DNA of 64,000 bases from Fischerella sp. JS2 (GTDB lineage: Bacteria > Cyanobacteriota > Cyanobacteriia > Cyanobacteriales > Nostocaceae), in contig NZ_CP135918.1 in the NCBI RefSeq assembly GCF_032393985.1, positions 6,077,724 through 6,141,723 on the forward strand, in the 5' to 3' direction. Position numbers and translations under genes: made by a program. The notes beneath the pieces were generated by a model that saw only the letters and a program-made list of their open reading frames with translations, did no database searches and was not told the DNA's origin. This document shows, piece after piece, positions 19,309-28,264 of the stretch (the first letter of the stretch is position 1; every line of letters starts with the position of its first letter).

Positions 19309-20427
19309 ATGAATCTCTGGGACATTCCTGTCATAGATCAACATGCCCATAACCTGCTACGACCAGAAGTAGCTGCCCGTTATCCTTATGCTGCTGCGTT
19401 TACCGAAGGCTATGCTCCAGAAATAGTTAACTATCATGCTCGACATACTTTATTTTATCGACGCAGTTTACGAGATATAGCTAATTTTCTAAATTGTGAG
19501 GCACAGGAAGAAGTAATACTGGCACGTCGCCAAGAGTTGGGATTAGAAGAATTAACAAAACTCTATTTTAGAAATGCCAATTTAGAAGCAATTTTCTTAG
19601 ACGATGGATTGCAACCAGATGCCATCCTACCGCTTGCATGGCATGAAAAATTTCTCACTGTTAAAAGGATTTTACGATTAGAAGTTTTAGCAGAACAACT
19701 AATACCGAAAGCAGACGATTTTGAAACATTTTTAGAAAATTTTATTCGGGAAATTGATCCACCCCCTGCTGGGGTTGTTGCCTTCAAGAGCATTACTTGT
19801 TATCGCACAGGTTTAGATATCAAACCCGTGGCTTTAGCAGCAGCAGCTTGCAGTTTTTACGATATTAAACAACAATTTGAGCATCAACCTCTACGTCTTG
19901 CGAACAAACATTTAATTGATTTTCTACTGCATCAAGCACTCGTAATTGCAGACAAATATCAGTTACCAGTGCAATTTCATACTGGCTATGGCGATCCTGA
20001 TTTAGATTTGCGATTTGCAAATCCTCTTTACTTACGTGATCTCTTAGAGTCACCCCAGTACCGCCATACTCCCATCGTCCTACTTCATGCATCTTATCCA
20101 TATATGCAGGAAGCTGGATATTTGGCTTCTGTCTATCCTCAAGTCTATTTAGATTTTGGTTTAGTAGTACCTTTTTTGAGTGTAGCGGGGATGCGTAAAG
20201 TGGTTAGGCAATTATTGGAGTTGACTCCTACTACTAAAGTGATGTATTCCTCCGATGCTCATTTCATTCCGGAGTTGTATTATTTGGGGGCAAAGTGGGG
20301 GCGTCAAATTCTGGCAGAAGTACTAGAGGAAGCAATTCGAGATGGCGATCTTACCGTTAGTGAAGTGGATGATATTGCTGCTGCTGTTTTGCGGGAAAAC
20401 GCTATTTCCCTTTATGGAAATGCATAA
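19309..20427 (+). CDS. Amidohydrolase family protein (FluG N-domain-like)
   Basis: A 372-residue TIM-barrel metal hydrolase. Metal ligands are visible as IDQHAHN (HxH) near residue 10, VQFHTGYGD, VLLHASYPY and MYSSDAHFIPE. The carbamylation-type lysine could be in GVVAFKSI. The arrangement resembles the amidohydrolase-2 domain found alone or fused to glutamine synthetase in FluG-like proteins; the substrate is unknown. It follows the small membrane protein gene by 32 bases. Confidence 0.82.
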   Translation: MNLWDIPVIDQHAHNLLRPEVAARYPYAAAFTEGYAPEIVNYHARHTLFYRRSLRDIANFLNCEAQEEVILARRQELGLEELTKLYFRNANLEAIFLDDGLQPDAILPLAWHEKFLTVKRILRLEVLAEQLIPKADDFETFLENFIREIDPPPAGVVAFKSITCYRTGLDIKPVALAAAACSFYDIKQQFEHQPLRLANKHLIDFLLHQALVIADKYQLPVQFHTGYGDPDLDLRFANPLYLRDLLESPQYRHTPIVLLHASYPYMQEAGYLASVYPQVYLDFGLVVPFLSVAGMRKVVRQLLELTPTTKVMYSSDAHFIPELYYLGAKWGRQILAEVLEEAIRDGDLTVSEVDDIAAAVLRENAISLYGNA

Positions 20428-20455
20428 GAATTAAGCGAACAAGGTGTCTGGTGCA

Positions 20456-20636
20456 ATGTCCACTATTGGATCTCGCCTGGACGTAACCCAGACTTTTTGT
20501 GAGGTAGACGATTTCTATTCAACATGGAAAAAGCAGTAGCAGCAAGCACCACAGCTACCATCAATGACTGGAGAGCGTCCGCAGCACTTGCCGGATGCGT
20601 TTATCAGAGGTGATGACAATAGCGATCGCACAGCAC
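20456..20636 (+). pseudogene. IS982-type transposase N-terminal remnant
   Basis: Translation from ATG 20456 gives MSTIGSRLDVTQTFCEVDDF and an internal TAG, then a shift of frame at about 20590 restores RLSEVMTIAIA. The order 'FCEVDDF ... LSEVMTI' is the N-terminus of IS982-type transposases. Only about 60 codons remain, with one stop and one frameshift, so it is a decayed fragment. It sits directly at the end of the TetR-fusion gene. Confidence 0.6.
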
Positions 20637-20638
20637 AA

Positions 20639-21850
20639 CTACACGTTCAATTTATGATCGAGACGAATAGCTTGTTCTAGAGCCAATTTTTCTTTCGATC
20701 TATGAGCATAGGGTTGTAACTTACTTAAATTCCAACCAGTAATCAGACTCATCTGCTCTAAATTCATTCCCTTCATCAGCATTTCTACACACCACGTTTG
20801 TTGAGCTTGCTCAATGACTGGCTGTTGTCCTTCTGGTGTCAGCAATCCTTCAGTTAATATCTGCCAGATTCTGTGTATTTCTTCCTCAGATATTGGCATT
20901 CCTTCATTGTTGAGAAATAACGCTGCATGTTCATCTTTACGGCTTTTGAGCCATTGAGTTAATGGATTGCGAGTATAGGAGCCATAGCGCTTACTCATAA
21001 TCCACTGATTGACAGGCACTTGTCGAGGAGTAGCTTGAGTAATTTGTAATAAGTGCTGATTGGCATCGTTGATTTGATGCGATCGCTCTAAATTCACAAT
21101 TTCTGCGGCCGATAAACCTGCTGCAAACAAGACATATATTAAGGCATAATCTCGCAGTCCTGATTTTTTGGCTCTTTGCAAAATCAGGTGAACTAAATTT
21201 GCTGGTAAATCTATCACCTTTTCTGGAGAAATAGCTTCTGCTAAATTTGTAGAGTTCGTTGCTCCTTTTAAAAACAGTGCCACCAAATTTTCTAAAAACT
21301 CGTCTGTGTCAACCCAAAGTTGGTGAAATTCACTGGTAAATTCAATCACAGCGTACCCCACCAACATACTGTTGAGTAAGCTTGCTAACTTATTGGCTGG
21401 TAAATGGGTGTGTAATTGCTCGCGTTCCATGACTGTTGCTAAATATTCGGCAACAAAGTGATTAGCTTGAGTTAAGCTGCGTCCTAATGCCTGACGGTTT
21501 TCTAAAGGATAATTTCCGGCTTCACCAACTACAGAACGCACCAGATCGGGGACTTTTTCTAGAGCCTGTAGGCAATCTTCACAATAGTTTTTTAGAGCTT
21601 GGTGAACACTAGCTGGTTGGCTAGCTTGAATTTTTAAAGACTTATCGAGTTCTTGAAATACTGATGATTCCGAAATTACTGCTAAGAGTAACCCGTGCTT
21701 ATTGCCAAAATGTCGGAACAGTGTCACTTCATTAACTTGTGCTAATTCTGCAACTTGCTTTGTTGTAGTTTCGGTGACTCCCTGCGTTGCAAATAATGAT
21801 CTTGCTGCATTAATTAATCGCTCTCGAGTAGAAATGACTTGATTGGGCAT
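20639..21850 (-). CDS. TetR regulator fused to tyrosine-recombinase-like domain
   Basis: A 403-residue protein. Residues 1-60 are a clear TetR DNA-binding domain (RERLINAARSLFATQG, then VNEVTLFRHFGNKHGLL), followed by a TetR ligand/dimer region to about 200. Residues 215-403 look like the catalytic fold of a tyrosine recombinase: RDYALIYVLFAAGLSAAEIVNL, PLTQWLKSRK, LFLNNEGMPISEEEIHRIW, and MLMKGMNLEQMSLITGW with PYAHRS. The expected GLR arginine is Ser, the HxLR box is lost and GH is GW, so it is probably catalytically dead. Divergent from the desaturase; two palindromes lie between. Confidence 0.85.
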   Translation of the reverse strand: MPNQVISTRERLINAARSLFATQGVTETTTKQVAELAQVNEVTLFRHFGNKHGLLLAVISESSVFQELDKSLKIQASQPASVHQALKNYCEDCLQALEKVPDLVRSVVGEAGNYPLENRQALGRSLTQANHFVAEYLATVMEREQLHTHLPANKLASLLNSMLVGYAVIEFTSEFHQLWVDTDEFLENLVALFLKGATNSTNLAEAISPEKVIDLPANLVHLILQRAKKSGLRDYALIYVLFAAGLSAAEIVNLERSHQINDANQHLLQITQATPRQVPVNQWIMSKRYGSYTRNPLTQWLKSRKDEHAALFLNNEGMPISEEEIHRIWQILTEGLLTPEGQQPVIEQAQQTWCVEMLMKGMNLEQMSLITGWNLSKLQPYAHRSKEKLALEQAIRLDHKLNV

Positions 21851-21860
21851 AAGCTAAAAA

Positions 21861-21877
21861 TGCAAGTAACACTTGCA
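21861..21877. promoter_or_regulatory. TetR-type operator 1
   Basis: A perfect inverted repeat, TGCAAGT AAC ACTTGCA, starts 10 bases upstream of the TetR-fusion start codon. Position and symmetry suggest autorepression. Confidence 0.65.
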
Positions 21878-21907
21878 ATTAAATTTTATCCTTGCTAAAC
21901 TTAGGCA

Positions 21908-21924
21908 TGTAAGTAGCACTTGCA
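21908..21924. promoter_or_regulatory. TetR-type operator 2
   Basis: A second copy, TGTAAGT AGC ACTTGCA, has one mismatch between arms. Its centre is 47 bases from operator 1 and 117 bases from the desaturase start, so it could control both genes. Confidence 0.6.
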
Positions 21925-22032
21925 TCCTCTATTCTTAGTTTAGCTGTCTTTGTCAACTGACACAGGGGATGTAATAACCAGTACATGCCTGGCACTGGTT
22001 AATTTACAGTATTCACGTCAAAGGAAAAATTT

Positions 22033-22863
22033 ATGACTGCACACTCTACAGCGGCTGTTGACAAACAACCGTTGACTCTGAGTTGGACTAACGTGGCATT
22101 TTTTGGCACATTCCACGCCCTAGCACTACTTGCTCCTTGGTATTTTTCTTGGTCTGCTTTGGGAATAACCATATTCCTGCATTGGTTGTTTGGCAGCATT
22201 GGTATTTGTTTAGGGTATCACCGACTTTTGACTCACCGAAGTTTGCATGTGCCGAAGTGGTTAGAATATGCGATCGCAACTTTGGGCGCTCTTGCTTTAC
22301 AAGGAGGGCCAATCTTTTGGGTGGCTGGACATCGACTACATCATCTTCATACCGAGGACAAAGACAAAGATCCTTACTCTGCCCAACGTGGTTTTTGGTG
22401 GAGCCATATGCTATGGATTTTTTACCCGCGTCGAGAGTTTTTTAACTATGAAATGTACAAAAAATTTGCTTCTGATTTAGATCGTGATCCATTCTATCGT
22501 TGGCTAAATCACTACTTTTTGCTATTACAAATTCCTGTTGCTGTCCTCTTGTATACTTTGGGAGGATGGTCTTTTGTTGTCTATGGTGTGTTTCTACGAG
22601 CAGTATTGCTTTGGCATAGCACTTGGCTAATTAACTCTGCAAGCCATCTGCGTGGTTATCGTTATTTTCCAGTGAATGATAACTCTCGTAATCTTTGGTG
22701 GGCAGCACTTCTAACTTACGGAGAAGGCTGGCATAACAATCACCATGCTTACCCAAATTTAGCCAAAGCAGGATTGTTTTGGTGGGAAATAGATATAACT
22801 TGGTGGGCAATTAAAGTTTTACAGACTCTAGGATTAGCCAAGAAAGTAAATGTTAATGGTTAA
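22033..22863 (+). CDS. desC: Delta-9 acyl-lipid desaturase (DesC-like)
   Basis: A 276-residue membrane di-iron desaturase that would place the first double bond in fatty acids. The three histidine boxes are intact: HRLLTHRSL, HRLHHLHT and EGWHNNHHAY. Four hydrophobic segments flank them. It has no fused cytochrome b5, as is usual for cyanobacterial DesC. The last codons (VNG-stop) lie inside a heptamer repeat array. The divergent TetR-fusion gene and shared operators suggest direct regulation of lipid unsaturation. Confidence 0.92.
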   Translation: MTAHSTAAVDKQPLTLSWTNVAFFGTFHALALLAPWYFSWSALGITIFLHWLFGSIGICLGYHRLLTHRSLHVPKWLEYAIATLGALALQGGPIFWVAGHRLHHLHTEDKDKDPYSAQRGFWWSHMLWIFYPRREFFNYEMYKKFASDLDRDPFYRWLNHYFLLLQIPVAVLLYTLGGWSFVVYGVFLRAVLLWHSTWLINSASHLRGYRYFPVNDNSRNLWWAALLTYGEGWHNNHHAYPNLAKAGLFWWEIDITWWAIKVLQTLGLAKKVNVNG

Positions 22864-22908
22864 TGGTTAATGGTTAATGGTTAATGGTTAGTGGTTAGTG
22901 GTTGATGG
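22853..22908 (+). repeat. TTAATGG heptamer array
   Basis: Eight consecutive 7-bp units: five TTAATGG, two TTAGTGG and one TTGATGG. The first two units encode the end of the desaturase, including its TAA stop. Confidence 0.9.
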
Positions 22909-22936
22909 CTAATAACAATTACCAATTACCTACTAA

Positions 22937-24286
22937 CTACCTTCCCAATTTATTGGGAACACCTTCGCAACCACCAGGAATTGTACCTCTGGTTTTTTCT
23001 CCACCCCAAGTACAGCAGTAGTATCGGTTGGCTTCAGACAGGCGTTGGACGTCACTAAAGTCTGCATTTTCCACGACAGCGCCTGTGTATTCACCAGTTT
23101 TATAGTTTGGTGGATGGGTACGACTGCGAGGAGTTGCATTTTCTACTGAACCATAGAACAAACGAACCCCATTCAAATCAGCACCACTAAGATTAGCTTC
23201 ATATAAAATGCTACGGCTGAGGTTAGCTTTAACTAAGTCACATTGACTAAGATTGGTGCGGACAAGATTGGCTTCACTTAAGTCAGTCCACCGCAGATCA
23301 GTGCCACAGAGGTCTGCACCTGCAAGCATTACGCCTAAATCAATCACGCGTACACCATGAAGCCGATCTTCACAGTAACCTCCTGTACCATCAAGAATAG
23401 CTCGACCAAGTCGACTGTCACGTTTTAAGGGTGAAAGCAATTTAGAACGAGATAGAAACCGCAAAATTTTTGCTTTCCCACTACCATCTACACTGCTGAG
23501 AATAGCCGCAGTCCGTCCTTCTGCGAGTAACCTTTCTTGAGGCCAATCTTCTAATAATCCTTCTTCATCTAGTACTAGATCAGAAATACCTTGAAAATAG
23601 GAATCTATTGTCTGCTGCTGGGTAATAAGATTTTGTTGGACGGTGAGTAAGTTTTGCTGAATAGTTAGGTCTTTAGAAATAATGTACTGTCGCCAAGCAA
23701 TGTAAACGGCGATGATGGCTATGAGAATTTGTCCTAAAGCACCAAACCATTCCGCTAGTGTTCCAGATGCTTCCCAGTTGATTTTGCGTCCTACAGAAAC
23801 TAGGAAATTAGTGAGACCGCTATATTTGACCAAGCCAGCGATCGCTACTATCATCCCCAATAAGCCAACTACTAAGGCTTGCTCTTGTGCTGAAAACCAC
23901 TCTTTTTGTAGTTCTTCCAACCAAGGCCAAACTATAGCTACAGATAATAACAAAGTGACAACGGTTCCCATAAGGCCAACAATCCAGTTATTGATGGCAA
24001 GTCCGATGATAGTAGTGGCGATCGCCACTACTATTAGCAATAAAGCCCTTGGTTTAACGCCAATAGCCTTACTAGAAACTGGTTTGACTGCGTAACGTGC
24101 TTGTAGTAAAGCAGAAGTGTTTTGAGGAGACTGTAGTGAGGCAATAGCAGCTAAGGCTTGCTGCCTAGTCAGTTCATCTGAAGTCAAATCACCGTTAGAT
24201 GAATTTTCAAAATCGTCTGGTTGCAAGTTTTGGTTTGTTATGGATTCTGGATTTGGGGTTTGGGATGAGTTGGAATCAATCGACAT
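22937..24286 (-). CDS. Membrane-anchored pentapeptide-repeat protein
   Basis: A 449-residue protein. The N-terminal 70 residues are polar; four hydrophobic segments follow (about residues 80-215, including ALLLIVVAIATTIIGLAI and VGLLGMIVAIAGLV). After a short coiled stretch (QQNLLTVQQNLITQQQ) a pentapeptide-repeat helix starts at about residue 330 (ADLCGTDLRWTDLSEANLVR). The C-terminus ends in a Cys- and Gly-containing tail. Function unknown. The start at 24286 is followed upstream by a long gene-free region. Confidence 0.82.
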   Translation of the reverse strand: MSIDSNSSQTPNPESITNQNLQPDDFENSSNGDLTSDELTRQQALAAIASLQSPQNTSALLQARYAVKPVSSKAIGVKPRALLLIVVAIATTIIGLAINNWIVGLMGTVVTLLLSVAIVWPWLEELQKEWFSAQEQALVVGLLGMIVAIAGLVKYSGLTNFLVSVGRKINWEASGTLAEWFGALGQILIAIIAVYIAWRQYIISKDLTIQQNLLTVQQNLITQQQTIDSYFQGISDLVLDEEGLLEDWPQERLLAEGRTAAILSSVDGSGKAKILRFLSRSKLLSPLKRDSRLGRAILDGTGGYCEDRLHGVRVIDLGVMLAGADLCGTDLRWTDLSEANLVRTNLSQCDLVKANLSRSILYEANLSGADLNGVRLFYGSVENATPRSRTHPPNYKTGEYTGAVVENADFSDVQRLSEANRYYCCTWGGEKTRGTIPGGCEGVPNKLGR

Positions 24287-25030
24287 AGATTATATTTTGG
24301 CACCAGCATTCTCAGATCAACAGTTGTCCTATGGTAGCTGTTGCAGTATGGCAGTATGAATTTTCGCTTATTTATCCATTAAAACAATAACAGCAGAAAA
24401 CCCATCTGCTTGAAGTCGTGGAACAACTGAAGTGTTGGATGCAGGAGAATCCCTACCCGTGTTGCGATCGCTTTGTTTGACATCCCGATTTAACAATTTG
24501 TGAATATACTTAAGTTTTTAAGTGAATTGTAACAAAACACACTGAAAACTAAATATTATCATCAGCACTTACTAGAGCTTTGCCTAAACCTAAATATTTC
24601 AGTTTTTCAGTAATTTGCCAACACTATATTTTAAGTTTGGGCTCATGAAGTGACATTCTTACACTGAAATATAAATCCGATTTTTTATATTTTTGACAAC
24701 AATTTCCTTCATTCCTTAATTACTAAATTGATTATTTATTTAGTTAATCATAAATAGATAAACTAGCTAATCTTTTACGGAAAAAATCGTCAAGCATAAA
24801 TCAAGCCAATAAGATCACAAAAAACAGAAATAATATTTTGGACTGAAAATTAGCTCAAAAAATATCAGAAAAAATCGATGGTATGTTATATTTGTGATCA
24901 TCAAAAAAATAGCTCTTAAACAGTGGTTATCAGGCAAATCCACCTAAATTAGGTGATGATAATTTACACAGCCTTCCCAATCTTGAAAGAAAAAACTGTT
25001 TATTAATCGAAATAGCGAGTTTTGTTAAAG
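24287..25030. other. Long AT-rich intergenic region
   Basis: About 740 bases between divergent genes with no open frame, tRNA or clear hairpin that I can defend. A HIP1-like core lies near 24465, and the rest is strongly AT-rich. It must contain both promoters and could hold an unannotated small RNA. Confidence 0.4.
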
Positions 25031-25774
25031 ATGGTTTGTTGGCGTTGCTTTGTAGCCTCTGGCTTCATAATTTTATTGACATTAGGTTGTAGCGATTGGG
25101 CAAATTCAGCAGGGAAAAATAGTAGACAACTTGTCCAAGAAACTAATGTTAACCGATTATTTTCGGAAGCAGAAACGACGCAAAAAGCAGAAAAATTTTT
25201 TCAGCAAGGCAATTCTTTCTTAAATTCCCAACGATACAAGGATGCGATCGCAGCTTTTGATCAAGCTATTGCTATTAAATATCAGTTTGCTGAAGCTTGG
25301 ATTAATCGAGGCAATGCCTTAACAAAATTACAGCGTTATCAGGAAGCATTAGCATCATATAATCAGGCGATCGCTATTCAACCTAATAGAGATGAGGCAT
25401 GGTACAACAAAGGTAATACCCTCAATACACTGCAACGCTATCAAGAAGCACTAGCATCCTATGATCGAGCGATCGCAATTAAATCAGATAAATATGAGGC
25501 TTGGATTAACAGAGGTATTGCCCTGACAAAATTGCGACGCTATCAAGAAGCAATAGCATCTTATGATCGAGTAATCGCCATTAAACCTGACAAAGATTTA
25601 GCTTATTACAATAAAGCGTGTACTTACGCTCTACAGAACAAGGTAGAACTAGCTGCTGAAAACTTAAAAAAGGCTATGAAGCTTGTTCCTGGGAAATATG
25701 AGGAGTTAGCAAAAACTGACTCTGATTTTAATAAAGTGCGTGCTGATAGCCGCTTTCAAGAATTATTACAGTAG
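25031..25774 (+). CDS. TPR-repeat lipoprotein
   Basis: A 247-residue protein from ATG 25031 (a TTG start at 25022 would add three residues). The N-terminus has a lipoprotein signal with lipobox LTLGC, so it is probably membrane-anchored. Four to five TPR units follow, each with AEAWINRGNAL or DEAWYNKGNTL and YQEALASYDRAIAI. The third and fourth units are close copies. TPR arrays bind other proteins; no partner is obvious nearby. Confidence 0.88.
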   Translation: MVCWRCFVASGFIILLTLGCSDWANSAGKNSRQLVQETNVNRLFSEAETTQKAEKFFQQGNSFLNSQRYKDAIAAFDQAIAIKYQFAEAWINRGNALTKLQRYQEALASYNQAIAIQPNRDEAWYNKGNTLNTLQRYQEALASYDRAIAIKSDKYEAWINRGIALTKLRRYQEAIASYDRVIAIKPDKDLAYYNKACTYALQNKVELAAENLKKAMKLVPGKYEELAKTDSDFNKVRADSRFQELLQ

Positions 25775-25797
25775 ACTAACTCACCCAAGCTTCACCT

Positions 25798-26958
25798 TCA
25801 GACTTTAATCAACCACCGTCGTCGATACATGCTATAGGCAACTACCAACCATAATAAAACTGTTGCGATCGCAAAAAATAGTGAACCATTATATGCACCT
25901 GCCCAAGGTACAAATAAATTTTGGTAGATCCAATTATAGGTACTAGGAGCATTTTCTCGTGTGCCGACAGTAGTTTTTACTAGTATCTTAATTAGCAATA
26001 CAGAAGCAGTAAAAAGAAATATTGGGTTATATCCCATGATTTCAAAAGGTTTTCCCCAACGCCGCACTCTTCTAACATCAATTAATTCATAACAAAAAGC
26101 TAGTAATAATAATGCCCATCCAGTAGTAAAAACTACGTAAGAACTTGTCCACAACTTTTTATTAATCGGAAATACCAAATCCCAAACTCCGCCAATCACC
26201 AAGCAACTTAAACCAAACAAAACTAAATCCATACTGGTTTTAGAATTAATCTGTTTTTGGCTACGTATCCATTGTCCAGCAAAGTACCCAGCCAGGACAT
26301 TAACAATAGCAGGAATAGTACTGAAGAGTCCTTCCGGATCTCCCATAAAGTTGTAATTATCACCTTTATATAGATGTGCCTTCGGAATAATTAAACGGTC
26401 GATGTAAGCGCCTAAATTACCATCTCGTGTTAGCACACCAGCACCATAACTAGGCACAGGTACATACATCATTGCTAACCAGTAACCAATAAGTAAAACT
26501 CCCGCTAATATCCATTGACCTTTACGCGGTAAATTGAGAACTACGAGGCTAGCTAACAAGTAAGTGAAGCTGATGCGTTGCAATACTCCCATAATGCGGA
26601 TGCTATTGAAATCAAAAGTCCAAACACCTTGATTCCAAAAGCCATTGAGAAGTAAACCCAAAGCAAACAGAATCGCAGCGCGGCGAATGATACGCCAATA
26701 AGGAGAAGGCGGGGACACGAAGACTTTCTCATTCTCCCCGTCCAATTTGCTATCGGTGTACTTAGAAAGAGAAAAACTCATTGCCACACCGACAATGAAC
26801 AGAAAAGAGGGAAATACTAAATCAGTTGGTGTGCATCCATGCCATTCGGCATGAAGTAATGGTGGATAGACATTAGGTTCAGCAATACTGGCCATGTTAA
26901 CAAGGATCATGCCAGCAATGGTTATCCCACGAAAAACATCAAGAGAAGTTAGGCGCAT
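25798..26958 (-). CDS. HGSNAT/NagX-like membrane acyltransferase (DUF5009)
   Basis: A 386-residue integral membrane protein with about ten hydrophobic segments. The N-terminal RLTSLDVFRGITIAGMILVN and the following DLVFPSFLFIVGVAMSFSL are typical of the family related to heparan-alpha-glucosaminide N-acetyltransferase. GVLQRISFTYLLASLVV and TGWALLLLAFCYELIDV support this. Likely transfers an acyl group to a sugar, but the substrate is not known for cyanobacteria. Convergent with the TPR lipoprotein gene (23 bases). Confidence 0.85.
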   Translation of the reverse strand: MRLTSLDVFRGITIAGMILVNMASIAEPNVYPPLLHAEWHGCTPTDLVFPSFLFIVGVAMSFSLSKYTDSKLDGENEKVFVSPPSPYWRIIRRAAILFALGLLLNGFWNQGVWTFDFNSIRIMGVLQRISFTYLLASLVVLNLPRKGQWILAGVLLIGYWLAMMYVPVPSYGAGVLTRDGNLGAYIDRLIIPKAHLYKGDNYNFMGDPEGLFSTIPAIVNVLAGYFAGQWIRSQKQINSKTSMDLVLFGLSCLVIGGVWDLVFPINKKLWTSSYVVFTTGWALLLLAFCYELIDVRRVRRWGKPFEIMGYNPIFLFTASVLLIKILVKTTVGTRENAPSTYNWIYQNLFVPWAGAYNGSLFFAIATVLLWLVVAYSMYRRRWLIKV

Positions 26959-27065
26959 AGATATTTTTTTTGATGTGACCTATTAAATTACTTCTCTTAA
27001 TGAATTTAATCAACTATCCAAACGAGAACAGCTATAGTTGCTAAGTTATTTTTAAACATAGAGTA

Positions 27066-27108
27066 GTAAAAAAATGCTGACGGGCGGGCTGTATGCTCAT
27101 CAGCATTT
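27066..27108 (-). terminator. Terminator after the fasciclin gene
   Basis: On the minus strand AAATGCTGA (revcomp of 27100-27108) pairs with TCAGCATTT (27072-27080) and is followed by a run of T. It lies 108 bases after the fasciclin stop. Confidence 0.65.
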
Positions 27109-27215
27109 TGGATGTGTTAATGTTGTCTAATCTTATTTGGGTGGTAGTAACTGTGGATTATGCAGTAAGTAGTTATTCGTAATCAGTTCTCCAGCCTACC
27201 GCCGGAACTTCTAAA

Positions 27216-27617
27216 CTAACCCATTAAAATTACTGTATCGATAACGTGAATAACACCATTATCGGCTTCGATATCTGCTGCTAACACTGTAGCATTTTTG
27301 ACTTCAAAGCCATCAGAACAGTCAATTTTAATTGTTGAACCTTCTACAGAAGTCACAGTCCCAAGTTGAGCTAAATCAGCTTGCTTAAGCTTTCCAGGCA
27401 CAACATGATACTTTAAAATCCGCGTTAGCTGGGGAATATTTTGCACTAAAGTTTGTATAGTTCCCGGTGGTAACTTGGCAAAAGCATCATCATTAGGTGC
27501 AAATACCGTAAATGGCCCAGGACTTTTTAATACATCTACTAATCCTGCGGCTTGTACAGCAGTTACCAAAGTTGTAAAAGAACCTGCACTAACAGCAATA
27601 TCAACTATATCAGCCAT
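27216..27617 (-). CDS. Fasciclin (FAS1) domain protein
   Basis: A 133-residue protein that is a single FAS1 domain with no signal peptide. The two conserved blocks are present: the H1 region [20 protein letters not shown] and the H2 region [13 protein letters not shown], with the YH motif in [11 protein letters not shown]. In cyanobacteria such short proteins are common; they are thought to mediate adhesion or stress responses, without a firm assignment. Single-gene unit with its own terminator. Confidence 0.92.
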   Translation of the reverse strand: MADIVDIAVSAGSFTTLVTAVQAAGLVDVLKSPGPFTVFAPNDDAFAKLPPGTIQTLVQNIPQLTRILKYHVVPGKLKQADLAQLGTVTSVEGSTIKIDCSDGFEVKNATVLAADIEADNGVIHVIDTVILMG

Positions 27618-27721
27618 TTATTTCACCATTACTCTAAAAAGATTTTAAATGAGAGTAAATTATTATTCATTTAGATTAAGTAATGATGTCTATCAGTAGA
27701 TATGCTGTGTTTGTAATTCTG

Positions 27722-28058
27722 AATGCAACAACCGAGTTAATGGCAGATATTCACGAGCCGTAATTTGGTAGAACAGTTGATGTATGAAGTCATAGCAGGG
27801 GCAAAAAGTTCAGAACGGATAATTAGCGATCGCTTTGTGTAATAAATGTTAGATTACACCGATAACATGAAGCCTTACCATACCAGCATGAAGATAGACT
27901 ATGATGAACCTCGCCCATTGGGAGTTGAAGCAATTTTGGGGAATCCTTTAAAAAAGGCCTTTACTGCCGAGGTTACTTTACCTTTGATTAGTTGTTTGTA
28001 CCATCAACTGAAATTTTTGGATGCCAGAAATAGAAAATCTCACAACATCACCCATTAA
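27722..28058 (+). pseudogene. panE: panE (ketopantoate reductase) C-terminal remnant
   Basis: Three pieces in changing frames match the C-terminal domain of 2-dehydropantoate 2-reductase: NATTELMADIHEP, then (frame shifted near 27760) NLVEQLMYEVIAGAKSSERI, two stop codons TAA TAA at about 27840, and MKPYHTSMKIDYDEPRPLGV with YHQLKFLDARNR. The N-terminal NADPH domain is missing. The remnant ends exactly where the foldback element at 28058 begins. Confidence 0.75.
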
Positions 28059-28247
28059 TATCAAGTTCGGTTAATCACTTAGAATAAAAAACCTCACCCC
28101 GCCTTCGGCACCCCTCTCCTTAGCAAGGAGAGGGGAAGGGGGGGTCCCCTCTGGGGAACTCGGGGGCCCCACTAATGGGGATTAGGGGTGAAGGGGAAGG
28201 GGGGTGAGGTTAAACGAGAATTGTAGGTAATCATGCGAACTTGATAT
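28058..28247. mobile_element. Foldback element with ATATCAAGTTCG ends
   Basis: ATATCAAGTTCG at 28058 is matched by its reverse complement ending at 28247. Inside, AACCTCACCCC (28090) and GGGGTGAGGTT (28201) form an outer stem, and CCCCTCTCCTT/AAGGAGAGGGG (28111-28135) an inner hairpin. No coding capacity. The same inner unit recurs at 53151 and the same left end at 39508, as expected for a small non-autonomous element. Confidence 0.65.
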
Positions 28248-28264
28248 AATAACCTCGTTTGCAA

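Noticed and set aside
22853-22908. Possible CRISPR or telomere-like repeat
   Set aside because: Seven-base simple tandem units without spacers; a short tandem repeat of the type common in Nostocales.
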